Part shown: positions 1 through 11,199 of the stretch, one piece after another
How the letters are laid out: each line of letters begins with the position of its first letter
Position numbering within the stretch: position 1 is the first letter of the stretch
Source: Topomyia yanbarensis
Taxonomy: Eukaryota > Arthropoda > Insecta > Diptera > Culicidae
DNA length: 64,000 bases
Assembly (NCBI RefSeq): GCF_030247195.1
Contig: NC_080671.1
Location: 12,477,343-12,541,342 of the forward strand
Reading direction: 5' to 3'
Position numbers and translations under genes: made by a program
The notes under the pieces: generated by a model
Told to the model about the DNA's origin: nothing
Database searches by the model: none
Seen by the model: only the letters and a program-made list of their open reading frames with translations

Positions 1-324
1 AATTGAATCTACACGAAAATGCTAGTGATATTCACGTGTAATTCATTTGAAAATTTTGGTCAGTGTTATTTCTTATGGAGTTGATGTGCTTTTCACGCAA
101 TATTCGCATGAATTCCATTTGAAAACAATATTTCCCACACTCGTGTGCATTTCATGTGTTTGAGGATTGAATAAATCTCGCATGTTTTTTGTAAACGGCC
201 AATAAGCATACTGGGTATTGCCTAAGACAAGACGTGACAATAGGGGCCGTTTTTGTTTACGTCAGAATGTTACAGCTTCTGATTGGTTGATTCTGACTTT
301 TGCACCGTACACTGAGAAACAAAA

Positions 325-505
325 ATATGCATAGTTAGCATACTTTATATTCCCGTCTCTTTTGTTCTGCTGTGATTTTTGTGCATTTCCATGCATATAC
401 TTCTAGTAAGCATTCAATGAGTGGATAGACCGAATATGTCCAATGCATAAAATTTACAGCAGAATAAACGAGAGATAGATAGAAAAGTATGCTAAGGCTG
501 CATAA
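325..505. repeat. Small foldback repeat nested in the 1.5 kb element
   Basis: The left arm (about 325-385, TATGCATAGTTAGCATACTT followed by TTGTTCTGCTGT) is matched by the reverse complement of the right arm (about 435-505, read backwards TATGCAgccTTAGCATACTT and then TTATTCTGCTGT). Arms of about 60 bp pair imperfectly around a loop of about 50 bp. This may be a MITE inside a larger MITE or a remnant of its internal structure. No target duplication was identified. Confidence 0.5.
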
Positions 506-926
506 ATAAAATTCTGCGTGTACGCAATATTACTGCAGCGATAGCGAAATGATGTTTGGAAGTGTTGTTATATTTTTAGGAAAAGACTCATTACTTTTGA
601 CAAATAAAATTATTATCGTTAAAAAAAATGAAAATGACTAAATTGAACAGAAATTGTGCGGTTAAGTGAAACAAGTATTTGTCATGCATTTACCGTATAC
701 ATTGTTGATTAACTTCATCAAACCTTACCCATGACATGGAAAACGGTGCCCTTCATCAATATAATGGATTCAAGATACAAAATATTGCCGGCATAAAATA
801 AACAAGCAAGACTCCATTTTCATTAATAAAAATAGCAACACTGTTCGGAAGATTCTGGGAGGGGTGAAAATGTGCCACTGAGCCAAAAGATCACATACAT
901 TTCACGTGAAAAAGCACATAAAAAAA

Positions 927-1003
927 TCACTAATCATATTAGATTCACTAATCATATTAGATTCATCACTAATCATATTAGAAATCACTAATCATATTAG
1001 ATT
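927..1003. repeat. Short tandem repeat of a palindromic 13-mer
   Basis: Four copies of CTAATCATATTAG, itself an inverted repeat, occur at 930-942, 948-960, 969-981 and 988-1000. They are separated by short spacers (ATTCA, ATTCATCA, AAATCA). Unit spacing is about 18-21 bp. No function is evident. The array could bind a dimeric factor or arise by slippage. Confidence 0.85.
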
Positions 1004-1939
1004 CATGCGCAGTAATTAACATTCATACCTACAATAATGACTTTCAAGTATACAATACATACATTCTATGTGTTTGTCACATACTTCAAGTGTTTTATTT
1101 AAAGCACGTGAGTATTATGTAAATGTACGTTGTGAAAAAAGTAAACAGATTATAGCATATTACTAGTGCAAGGCTTCCGAATTACGGCCGGAGATTCTCG
1201 AATAGTTTACTAAAGGTATTTAAATGTAAACAATAGTTTAATACATTAAGAACAATCAAAAAAAAATTACATTTCAGGATCTGGAAATGAACAAACTGCC
1301 AGTTTTATTGGAATCAACGGAAATTGTAGAAAATTTCGCTGAGTTCATCATCAAACATGGAATCGATGGTGGAAACAAACGCAGCGATTCTATTTCGGAA
1401 TAGATAATGCCTTCATATTTATTCTACAATGAATGATATATGAAATGCAGCTAAAATCGACTGAAACTCGTATAAAAATAATACGGATTTCTTCTAGAAA
1501 GTATGTGATATTCCGATGGAAAGCATCTGAGTTTCACTTAACATTTATATGCAGTCCACGATGATTTTAATTTTATTGAAAATAAAAATTTTTAGGTGTG
1601 AAACATGTAACATTTACGTGAAATGTGTTATGGCAAATATTTATATGTTTTTGCATATGATAAGTGATAATTTTTTTGAGTGTGCGAAAATAAGAATGTC
1701 GAAGGAAAAATAAGAAGCCGATTGTCACGTCTTGTCTTAGGGTATTGCCAGGACCGCATATGCAAAAGAGCATAACAGCAAAAGCGACTGGCAAAATGTA
1801 ATAAAATAATTGCTATCAACTATATCTACAAGATCCTGGAAATAACGTGTGATATATTTTGATAGATTTTGCTTTTTTTCTACACATGTCTCTTCACGTA
1901 GAAAAAGGATTACTATTTTAGATTTCACACTTAAAATCC

Positions 1940-2156
1940 ATTACCTACCAGTAGGTAATTTTAATTTGCTGTCCTTATTTCACTGCCGGAAAACAAGGGA
2001 AAGGGAATGATTCTTTTACTCAAAATTAATGGGATGATGTTTAGTCGGCTTTGGGGAATATCTCATTATTTTTGGGTAAATTTGGACTCCCTTTCTTTCG
2101 TTTTTCGTTGGAGGAAGTAGGATGCACAGATTTCAGATTACCTACTGCTAGGTAAT
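1940..2156. repeat. Pair of short palindromes flanking about 180 bp
   Basis: ATTACCTAC-CA-GTAGGTAAT at 1940-1959 is a palindrome with 9 bp arms. A second one, ATTACCTA-CTGC-TAGGTAAT, lies at 2137-2156. Together they could be decayed ends of a small element or a duplicated protein-binding palindrome. The sequence between them is unremarkable AT-rich DNA. Confidence 0.5.
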
Positions 2157-2431
2157 GCAACTTTTCTGTGTATATTCAATGAAAAAATTCATCGGGAGAC
2201 ACTAAAATTCTCTAATTTAATTCATTTGTTGTTTCAATAAATATTTATTCGAAAGGATATATTTTATTGAAATTAAAACAATTATTGGATTTGAAAATTT
2301 TTTAATTGAAATTAAATTTATTGTTATTTTAATAAAACATATTTTTTCATCAATAGTTTTGTCATTTGAATCAATAAGCAATAAATGATTGAATTTAGTA
2401 ACTAACATTGTCATTCAAAATCCATAAGCAT
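2157..2431. other. AT-rich stretch, nothing recognised
   Basis: The sequence is very AT-rich with many short ATTGAAATTAAA-like words. A 65-codon minus-strand reading frame here is what such composition produces by chance. No repeat ends, splice signals or coding signature were seen. Confidence 0.5.
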
Positions 2432-2439
2432 ATGATTAG

Positions 2440-2637
2440 TAGAGCACTCTAGTTAGAGTGTGACCCGAGGTGTGGCCATGAATAAGAAGAAGAAGACACA
2501 TGACGTATCCAAACGAGCATGAAATTTGAAATATACACAATGGAAGTACGTCAATTGTCATGCTCGCTTGAATACGTCATGTGTCTTCTTCTTCCTCGTG
2601 GCTACACCTCGGGCCACACTCTAATCAGAGTGTTCTA
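2440..2637. mobile_element. hAT-like foldback MITE with 8 bp TSD
   Basis: The element begins TAGAGCACTCTAGTTAGAG and ends with the near-perfect reverse complement. Arms of about 70 bp continue inward through the GAAGAAGAAGACACATGACGTA region, so most of the 198 bp is one hairpin with a short AT-rich loop. The 8 bp ATGATTAG sits immediately outside both ends (2432-2439 and 2638-2645). A TSD of 8 bp with TAGAG termini fits the hAT superfamily. There is no coding capacity, so movement would need a hAT transposase in trans. Confidence 0.85.
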
Positions 2638-2645
2638 ATGATTAG

Positions 2646-3488
2646 GCGTAAACCCAACTGTTAAAATTCATTTTGAATAGAAATTCTGGACAAACCTGGC
2701 TGAACACAGCTCACAGCAGTTAACGAAGGAAAAAACTTTTCTCCTATGTTTACTACCAGCAGCTGTCATTGGCAAGTAACGGTTTGCCCGGAATTTACCC
2801 TCAAAGTAAATTTTGACAGTTGTCTTATACGCCCTAATCATAGGCCTGTCGAAAAAAAATTATCTGCGTTTATTCCATCGTATTCGAAAAAACCGACAAA
2901 TTGACATTTTCAACATTTCATAAGGCATTATGCTATATGCTCATGTTGAGAAAATGGCATCTGAAAAATTACCTCGTACTTTATATTCCCATTTATGAAC
3001 AGGAGCTTGATTTAAGGACCAAACAACCCAATGCCGTGTTAAATTAACCATTTTCCGAATAATATACCAGATTTATTTAAAAAATTGTATTTTGAACGAT
3101 TTTTGCAGATAAATGTTTTGGTCCCTTTTGAAACATCGCACTGGTTTTGTGCCCTCTCCCATAATCCCTTTTCGGCGAGACGTTAGCTTATAGTGCGTGC
3201 GAGTGAGCCCTTTTGTTTACAGCAAATGATTATGTGACGTTTATTTTGATCCCTTTCTTGGTGTTGCGATGTTTTTGTTCCCTTTTCAAGTATAGTCTTT
3301 TTCATTCAGAAAAGGGAGCAAAAACAATTTTTTTTCGTTTTGTTGTTTGGTGTATATGAACCGTTAATTTTTGAGGAGAAGTGAAACGGAACATAAGCAA
3401 AACAAGTTATTTTGTTTATGTGCCTCTTCGATAATCCATTATTTCGCCAACAGCCAGGCTTCAGAATCGGCTTATTCAAGGTATGTAT
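2646..3488. other. Unrecognised intergenic or intronic DNA
   Basis: No ORF above chance, no paired repeats and no convincing splice signals were found. A few phrases (CCCTTTT and TTTGTTCCCTTTTC around 3120-3300) recur, but without clear element boundaries. Confidence 0.4.
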
Positions 3489-3504
3489 AAGGCTTTGTTA
3501 GTGT

Positions 3505-3729
3505 GCATATCCGCCACAATGATCAATCAGCAAACGACGATGTCAATTACACAATATGTATCCCACTTCCTACCTTTTTCCTTTACTTACAAAAGAGGGG
3601 AGCAAGCCGCCCCAAAATACGGCTTTCCTTACCCCCACTAACATGTGACATGTAATTAAAAAAAAATGAATTATCGGCCTCGTTAAGCTACAGCATTTGG
3701 GCCCAAATAAACGTATTTAAGATAAAAAA
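3505..3729 (+). mobile_element. Short retroposon (SINE or truncated LINE 3' end) with 16 bp TSD
   Basis: The 16 bp AAGGCTTTGTTAGTGT occurs at 3489-3504 and again at 3730-3745. The 225 bp between them end in AATAAACG...GATAAAAAAA, a poly-A-like tail directly abutting the second copy. Direct repeats of this length plus an A-rich 3' end are the standard outcome of LINE-type target-primed reverse transcription, which fixes the plus orientation. The insert has no ORF. From sequence alone I cannot tell whether it is a SINE or a 5'-truncated LINE tail. Confidence 0.8.
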
Positions 3730-3988
3730 AAGGCTTTGTTAGTGTCCATTTGAAGTAAGTATTAACCGGAATTGTTTACGTTTTGTTTATCGGCCCATTT
3801 GAAATGTTCTCGTCGAAATGTTTGCACCTTCAACTTCTTGATCTTGGTTATCAACGACATGAAAAAATTCAATCTGGCCACCATGTAAATTTGCGTCAAA
3901 ACGAGGAGAGAGCGATCTGTTCCTCTCTCGGTTTGAAACATTTCCGAGCATTCGATGCGTTTCCTTGACGAGCAAGATGCAATCAGAA

Positions 3989-4248
3989 CAGAGATGCCAG
4001 ATTTGCAGACAAGTCTGCAAATTGGCAGACTTTTAATTTAAGCTGCAGATTTTTTCGATGACGCAGATATTTGCAGATTTTTTAGTTTGGTTGCAGATAT
4101 TTGCAGATTTCTTAGTTTGGTTGCAGATATTTGCAGATTTTTGAATATAAAGGCTTTTGGTTACACTAGCTTTCCTGACATTTTTTGTTCTTCCCAGACT
4201 TTTAAAATTATTATCGCAGACATTTGAAAAAAGTACCTGGCATCTCTG
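3989..4248. mobile_element. hAT-like MITE with internal 30 bp tandem repeat
   Basis: The ends are CAGAGATGCCAG on the left and CTGGCATCTCTG on the right, a perfect 12 bp inverted repeat. AATCAGAA lies at 3981-3988 and again at 4249-4256, an 8 bp TSD. Termini of the CAGRG type with 8 bp duplication fit hAT elements. Inside, a unit of about 30 bp, GCAGATATTTGCAGATTT plus TTTAGTTTGGTT, is repeated in tandem between about 4062 and 4145. The element is 260 bp and has no ORF. Confidence 0.85.
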
Positions 4249-4256
4249 AATCAGAA

Positions 4257-5330
4257 GTCGGTCGAACGAACGAACAGCACAGACCGTCGATCGGTTTGTT
4301 GAGTTGTGTAAATATTTTCAAGATGGACGGTTGTATTTCTCTGTTGCTCCGCTGCGTGTGTGCTCGGTTTTATGTGTAGAACTTTTCCTGCAACTTGTTT
4401 GGATAATGGAAAAACGTACGTGCTCTGCAGTGAGTGAAAATCTGCAGTGAAAAAATTCGATTCCGGATGAAAATTTGGGATATTTTTTGTGTGCCTAGAA
4501 CACTTCCCAGGCACAACCCGAATCTATCACGGAATTTAATTATTTTCTCCTCTGATTTGACACATCCGTAGAGAGTGAGAAGAACAAAACCGGAGTATCG
4601 TGAGAATCGTCAAACCGCGGGCTTGTGTTTGTGTCGGTTGGTGTGAAGAGTGCACTGTTTGTCTTGTTTGTTTGATCACCTCTCGCCAAAGGCTACTATG
4701 CTGCGAAAGGGGTTTGTTTTGTCACTGATGTTTGATGTTTTTTCCTTGCGTTAAAATCTGCGCCAAACAGATGTTTTAAATGATAAGCAAGTGCTGCGAA
4801 TTGTTTCCCATTGGCCGAAAGCTGCAAATCAAATCAACACAATTCAGGTGAAAACTTTCAAGTAAAAACAACTGGTCAAAGGGTTAAAAGTTTGTGCGAA
4901 ACGTTGGCCTAAATGGAGTGAAGGATATCGGATTTACCTCCCTTCGTTCGGAAAGGTGTTGCAAAACCCCAACCTGAAGGGAAAACGCAGCAGTTCGGAA
5001 AAATAGTGTGTGTGTGTCAGGAGAGAAAATTTTTCACTCTACTGATGGGCGGTGTTGTTTGTTAAAAATAGCTGAAAGAAGAGCAAAAGGTTCTGGTGTG
5101 TCGTTTTGTTTGATTGCCTCTGGGTGATGAATTTCCTTCCACGCTGTGCAATTTGCGTAAAAATTTTGGAAAGTGATAAAGAGTTCGGTGGCAGATTTTG
5201 TGAAAGTTTTGGAAACCGATAGCCGCAGGAAGGGAAACTATTTGGCCTCGGCGGTCGAAATCCATGGACGAAAAAAAAACAAAGGCGGCTGTTTGTAGTT
5301 GGATCAAATTTCCCAAACCCCTCTGAAAGG
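4257..5330 (+). other. Candidate 5' UTR exon ending at a splice donor
   Basis: This stretch is unique within the window, less AT-rich than its surroundings, and lacks repeat signatures. It runs from a CGAACGAACGAAC-type region to CTCTGAAAG|GTAGGTGG at 5330/5331, a reasonable GT splice donor. The style of sequence (purine-rich runs, TGTGTGTGTG, no long ORF) resembles noncoding first exons of insect genes. An AATCAGAAG initiator-like start and an AGACC element lie near 4253 and 4281, but their spacing is one base off the canonical Inr-DPE distance. There is no transcript evidence. It could equally be plain intergenic DNA. Confidence 0.25.
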
Positions 5331-8264
5331 TAGGTGGAGTTTCCGAACGTGTTTTGTTCTTAGCATGAGATTATCGACATTTTCTGACATTTTCAGGCTT
5401 GAACGATCATCAAACGGGAGTTTTCTGGTATGAAAATTACTTTTATGTAACTTTGAATGCCAAACCAGAATACTGCATCACGGATGCAAGTCAATTTATT
5501 TTTGGAACAATGTAGCCTTGCTCAATACAAAATCGATGGATAGACTGGGCTGGGACGTTTGGCATTTCGTTTGGAGATTTAAGCAGTTGGTCAATTTTAC
5601 GAATTCTTTCTTTGGTTTGAGATTTAGTTCATTTGACTCAATTTTGGGGTATCGTTCAAGTTCAAGTTAAATTTAGACTGCTTTAAAAGTAGTCATTTAA
5701 TCACGCGTATATCACAACTCATTGCTGATTATTTTGCTTGCTGCTAAGCAAAAAGCTAACATAATTGATATTTTCCAAGATTCGCGTGGAATTTTCGCTT
5801 GCGTTAACAATTGATTAAAGATGGTTCAAAGAGGGGAACACAGAACAGTTGCGCAATTTGTTATTGGATTGTGGCAGGAATCCCATCCGGACCAACTGGA
5901 GTCGACGACTTTTGATTTATGTCAGCAAGAACGTCTTCTTCAGGAAAGCTGATGTTTCCAAGATTCGGCAGCAAAGGTACACGATTTCAGACAGACAGAC
6001 AAATCAAGAGCTTGATCACAGTTAGTTCGGTATCTACGGTAACCGGGAGACTTTTTATTAGTCCATTTTTTCTAGCAACTTTCTTATCGTAAGCCGTGCT
6101 TATTTTGGCACTAGTGATGCGCTCAAAAAATTTGATTTTTTGCATATTTTGCAGCTTCAAGATAAGAAAACTGTACTCAAGGAAAAGATTACTCGAATTT
6201 AACTTGGTTCGTCAGCTAGAGCCTATCAATCGCATTTTCATGCCAGGCTGACAAAATCAGTAGCAAACATATTCGGGTCTTCACTATCCCAAATCATATT
6301 CCAGTGACTGTCGCCTCCAGCAAATAGAATAGATACAACGGATCAAATATTCACTACGCGGCAGCTCCTCCTAAAGTGACTCAATTTGTACATTCTCTCT
6401 GAGACTCCCAGAAGTTTTCTTAAAGAATTTTGTGATTAATGGGACTAAGTCGAAGTCGCTAAGAAAAATCAACCTACTACAACCAATACCAAAAAACAGC
6501 CTTCAACAGTTGATATAACATCCCCGTACTCACAACGAAATAACATTGATTGGTCTAGTATCTCCAAACCAACAACCAGCACAATAAGTGCCGATAAAGA
6601 TCGATTAACAACAGCGACCCATAAGACCTAGAAACAAATAAGAACTTCCGACTTCTAATATCATTAAAGCTGTTTCGATGAATACGTGGACGTGAATGAC
6701 AACGCGAGAGAAGGCAAATTGACTGACTCCCAAGTTGTGATGGACAAAACAGATAATGTAGCACCGAACAAAAAAGATTGCAATGACAAGACCTTCCTGT
6801 CCGCAGTAATTTGGTGTTATTCTTTTAATGTTACTTAATGTAAAACATGAAAGCTTCAAATATAACAAAAATGAAATAAAAATCGATGTTAAACCATGGG
6901 GATCCGCAACAACTCAGGGTGATTTCGGAGGGGCTCGTGATACGAAAAAAATTGAGAACCACTGGTTTAGATTAAATATGCAATACAAAATAACACCACA
7001 CAAGAAATGGGAATAAATAGCGGATAGTGTCAGGCGCTTTATGTCACTAGCCAAAAAAATAGTAGTTTGTTTTCCTTTTCTCGTCAACAAAGCAGAATTT
7101 CTGTGCTCTCTTCCCGGGACATCACCAGTGACTAGCCAGCTGCTTTATGCGTTCTCGTGTATATCGTGACGAATGAATTTTTTTCAAGGTCGCGTAAATA
7201 AAGTAAAAAAAATCTCGTATGTCATGTGACTGATTCGATTTAGTGTCTAACTAATGCTAATTTCGGTACTAGGTTAGATAAATTATTTAAATTGGCCGCA
7301 ACTTAGTTTAAAAAAATAAAACTTGCAACAAACAAAGATTCCAACGAAAGCAAACAACAAATTTAAAAATATCAAAAAAATCAGATTCCTGACCAAAAAC
7401 TCTTCAATAGTTTCTTGAAGACGGTGGATGACACGTTGAAACACTTCGTTGGATGTGGCAGACATGAAGCAAATAGGATCATGATCACCATACAAGGGGC
7501 CTCTATTTTTTTTCATTTCGTCTATTTGGCAGGGCTCGAACCGTGGATCGTCTAATATCTACCAAGGGGACATAAATAAATCATTTTTTTTATATTTTCA
7601 TAGAAATTTGTGTACGCGATTTGTTACTTGACGGATCTCTTCTTTTTTGTTGAATTAGCTGCGTCGCCTGCTATTGCTTAAGGGAACTTTACCACCGCGT
7701 TCTCTCGGTTCAGTAGCCGCTTCTCAATGGTCGGAAATGGTGTTCGTATGTTTTGTTGTTGCACCATTCGTTGGTTCTTGAACTCCGAATGTTTGTGATT
7801 TGGGATGTTGATGTGAGCTTCGTTGCTGGTTTACTTACAGTTGATATTATTTTGTTAGAGGTTTTTTTATACATGCCCAGCCAGCCTTTTTGATGATATA
7901 TCCAAGTTGCAACTGAATAATACGTATTTATATTCCACTAAAAAAATCGCGCAAAATGCAGAAAATCAGCATATGCATACCAAACTGGAGGCGATATGCG
8001 TACATAGCTATTGAAATTGACGATTTATGATAATAATATACACGTTAGGTGCGATAATTTCTAGTATGAAAGCGATTCTAGAGAATGTATTTACGATTGG
8101 ATATGCGAAACAATCTCACATTATATGCGATAACCATAACTAGTATACGATTCCGGAACACGATATACGATTAACTCTCATGCGTCGGTAAAGAAGATCA
8201 AAAAGAAACAGTTAACAGGCATTCATCTAAAAAAACGAAATCGGTTGTGAACCGAAGCCAAAAA
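5331..8264. other. Unrecognised DNA with one repeated phrase
   Basis: No credible gene was found. Around 6246-6300 the phrase GACAAAATCAGTAGC followed by TTCGGGTCTTCAC resembles GATAAAATCGGGGGC followed by TCGGGTCTTCAAT at 63131-63170, so both are probably traces of one dispersed repeat. At 7530-7550, minus strand, GGTTCGAGCCC matches an RNA polymerase III B box preceded by TGGTAGA, which hints at a decayed tRNA-derived SINE. No cloverleaf could be drawn. Confidence 0.35.
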
Positions 8265-8283
8265 CCCAACCCCTAGAGGTCTC

Positions 8284-8350
8284 TTCCCCCTTTTATGTTA
8301 AAGGTGGGATTCGAATTTACGACATTTGAATTGTAGGACAGGATTTACTA
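8284..8350 (-). repeat. tRNA-derived SINE-like fragment
   Basis: On the minus strand, GTAGTAAATCCTGTCC, TACAATTC and then AATTCGAATCCCACC follow the order of the D-arm to T-arm half of a tRNA, with TTCGAATCC matching the T-loop and B-box region. Tails of this kind are typical of tRNA-derived SINEs in mosquitoes. It is not a functional tRNA: the acceptor stem is not closed and an A box is not clear. The extent is approximate and no TSD was found. Confidence 0.4.
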
Positions 8351-9375
8351 CACAGAACTATTTTAATTGTTGTAAGTGCGACAATATTTCGTAATCATAT
8401 CTGATCTTCAAGTGGAGAAGCCCTATTCCGATAAACATTCGCAATATATGCAGCAATCTCATTTTAAAGATATGAGAAAAGTCGTAAATAATTTCGCGAA
8501 ATCGGGTTTCTTATATGTTGTAATATATTAAGTCGTATCTAACTTTTTGAAGTCATTGTGATGTATATCAAAGTCGTAGACATGCTTATGTTGCTTATTG
8601 ACCATTCCCACACATAGGAACGACCACCATGACTTTATTAAGTTATTAATCCGATATTGGTCGAAGTAAAATACGATCAAATCTGAGCAAAAATACGATT
8701 TTTACTGATTTAAATATTTGTAGCTATATGAATATAAGTTGTCAGTGCTCTACGACCAACTCCAATCGAACACGATTTAACTAGAACATCAATGCGATTT
8801 TGAATGAAAGGTCGTATTCAAATCATGTTTTTATTAATATGCGATTACAAATCAATTTCTGCAGACTAAAATCGACTGTCATAACGATTTTGACTCTTTG
8901 TAGACATCTTTACGAGCCTTTTTCTACATTGTTATACGATTGATGGTTTGCTGGGTGGTTTTCCGTAGTGTGTTTTTTTTTGTTATAGAACTGACACGTA
9001 GGTATCTGTCCTTCATATGTGCACAGTGTGATTTGAGAATTGGTAAAGTCATCTATTTTGCTTTGAGCGGTCAGGTAAGATGGAATAGGTTTCGTCACAT
9101 TCTCGTAACACGAAAGCCGTCGAAAATACCCGGGAAAAATTCTCTAGGTTTCTAGGCTCCGTGTTCCGACATGATGGTTGTAATAAATTTAGTTTCAGTA
9201 CGAGGTGATAGGTCGTGCAGACGCACATCAATCTTATCATCGTCTAACATTGTCATGCTCAACGACGTGTTGCATATTGTTATCCATAACAGAAAAATCC
9301 GCCACGGCACAGGTGTTGAACTTTATAAGTACATTTTTACGTGTGTGGTGGAATTGGATAACGCCAACTTCCGTA
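8351..9375. other. AT-rich stretch with recurrent CGATT words, no gene
   Basis: Between about 8000 and 8940 the words ATACGATT, TGCGATT and CGATTTT recur irregularly on both strands, suggesting a decayed repeat of unknown type. Short ORFs on both strands overlap each other and show no recognisable domain. Confidence 0.35.
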
Positions 9376-9564
9376 AGGCCGATGACAAGCTGAAGCGGAA
9401 AGCGAAGCGTTTGCGGACGCGTCCATAGTGTTTTGCCGCGTTCGCCCCGCTTTTACTATGACAGTATTACGCGTTCTACATGCACACGCCAAAGAGATAG
9501 GTCAAACGCATTCGCTTCGCTTACCGCTACCGCATCGCAAATCGCGTAAGCATGTCATCGGCCT
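9376..9564. mobile_element. MITE, AGGCCGATGACA family, copy 1
   Basis: AGGCCGATGACA at the left end is matched by TGTCATCGGCCT at the right end. The 189 bp interior is unusually GC-rich and CpG-rich for this window (AAGCGGAAAGCGAAGCG, ACGCGTCC, GCGTTCGCCCCGC). A second copy lies in opposite orientation at 40141-40328. The flanking duplication is ambiguous because the ends and the flanking TA or TAA overlap. The apparent 85-codon ORF running into it is not conserved as coding. Confidence 0.75.
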
Positions 9565-11199
9565 AAGTCTAAGGTGCAAAATCTTTAATAAATATTCAAC
9601 TTCGTGAGCTGGTGCCGGATATGGCAGTATTTCAAACAAACAGTCACTGTATTGATCTGATGATTGTTTACATTTTGCTGATTAACTTCACTTATGAAAT
9701 ACACGATCGATACCTCAACGATGAAAGTAACGGTGCTGATTTGGGGCTGTAGTTTTTCCATAACTTTGCTTGGTTGTAGGACGTTGGGATAAATGTAGAC
9801 AGCAGACTGTAGATAGGAACAATTTTTTTGTTTGCTACACTGCATTGTTAATAAGTAGTGCGACAACAAAAAACTTCGTTGAGAAAGGTAACCTTCGGGT
9901 TCTCAGACGTGGCATTAACTGAATAGCTCCAAAAAATTGACTATCCAGGAAGAATCTTTGCAACGAAAATAGCACGAATTGCTCTTCTGCTCATTTGAAA
10001 CCTGTGCAGACTTAATGATCTACTATAATGACTATTATACTAGAAATCAGGAATCAGTTCACGTATCCACGAATAATATTTCAGGATTATGTGAACTATT
10101 TCACATTTTTTTCTGCCGAATCTCAGCTTTTTTTTGTATCTTTTGCCGTAATCTCAACAGCTGAAATTCAGCAAACAATTTTTTTTGCTGAGATCTCAGT
10201 AAAAGTGACGTTTGAGTGCAGAGACTAGGAAAATATTTCACCGAAAATCAGCAAACTAGTTTCACTTTACTGAGATATCAGTTTCTAGATTTGCTCACTA
10301 CACAGCTGTTGGGAATTTATCGAGCCGAATTGAGTGTGTAAGCTGTTTCTAATATACTAGAAATCATGAACCAGTTTACCAATACATGGATATTTTATGA
10401 TTTTGTGAACTGAATCGTGACTTATATATTACGAATCATGAATTAGTTTATGAGGATTGAAAGGATTCATGAATATTATTCCAAATTTCGTAAAATAATT
10501 CGCGAGAAAATGTCCAGACCGTGTTAATTTGTAAACTATTTCACAACTACGAAAATGAGATAATGATAGTAAGAATCTGACTGATGTTCCTAAATCTTTA
10601 AATTAACTCTCGAGTGGTTTTATGAATAATGTTCATAAAGGTGCGAACTAGTTCACACACAGAAAATCGAAAATAACGGAAACCGTGACTGAGGTTCGCA
10701 AAACGAAAACAAATGTCTCCACTATTAAATGTGTTATGCAGGCGTCACTGAATAGAAATTGAGCATAAGTATAAAGTACATGATTTTTGTTCTAGTTTTT
10801 GTAACGCCAAAACGTGATTGTTCCAGGAATTCATGGTACTTTTTTCACGATAATGGAATCCATTTTTTTTCGGCGTGTTCATACAATCATCTCACCTAGT
10901 GACTCTGTCATTTTTCTCATGCTCACTAGGTGAGGTGTCTGTGAGCATAAGGACTAACGAGGTAGGGTTTTGAAATTTGTAATTCCAAGATTTTGAGGTA
11001 AGAAATAAAAGAATCCAGAAAACATTAAAAATTCATGAGATCCAGGGATAAAAAAAATTATACACTAAAACCTCCATTTACGAACTAAATTCTAAATAAC
11101 GAACTCTTTTTTACGAACCAAAGTTTGAGTTAATTAATATATTCTTAGATAACTGTTAATAATACAAGTTGAGCATTTTCGGAACTAGGTTGAAAAGTA
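9565..11199. other. Unrecognised DNA with decayed inverted-repeat phrases
   Basis: From about 10030 to 10680, phrases such as ACTAGAAATCA.GAA, CAGTTCAC and TATTTTATGATTTTGTGAAC recur with variation. CTGAAATTCAGCAAAC is partly mirrored by TTTGCTGAGATCTCAG around 10160-10200. This looks like one or more old MITEs whose ends I cannot place. No gene is supported. Confidence 0.35.

Larger units (their letters stand above)
222..1740. mobile_element. Non-autonomous DNA transposon with terminal inverted repeats
   Basis: A 21 nt sequence at 221-241 (core TAAGACAAGACGTGACAAT) recurs as a perfect reverse complement at 1721-1741. The bases just outside match directly: GGTATTGC lies at 214-221 and again at 1741-1748, and the match can be extended to 8-10 bp depending on where the boundary is placed. 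Inverted ends plus a flanking direct repeat are the signature of a cut-and-paste insertion. A TSD of 8-10 bp points to a Mutator-like or hAT-like enzyme, which is inference. The roughly 1.5 kb interior has no credible transposase ORF, so the element must rely on an enzyme supplied elsewhere. It contains a smaller foldback (325-505) and a short tandem repeat (927-1000). Confidence 0.7.

Noticed and set aside
927..1003. Possible CRISPR-like array
   Set aside because: The repeats are 13 bp palindromes with 5-8 bp spacers in a eukaryotic genome; a simple tandem repeat.
7525..7560. GGTTCGAGCCC on the minus strand as a possible tRNA gene
   Set aside because: There is a B-box match and a TGGTAGA word, but no cloverleaf. 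At most a decayed SINE.
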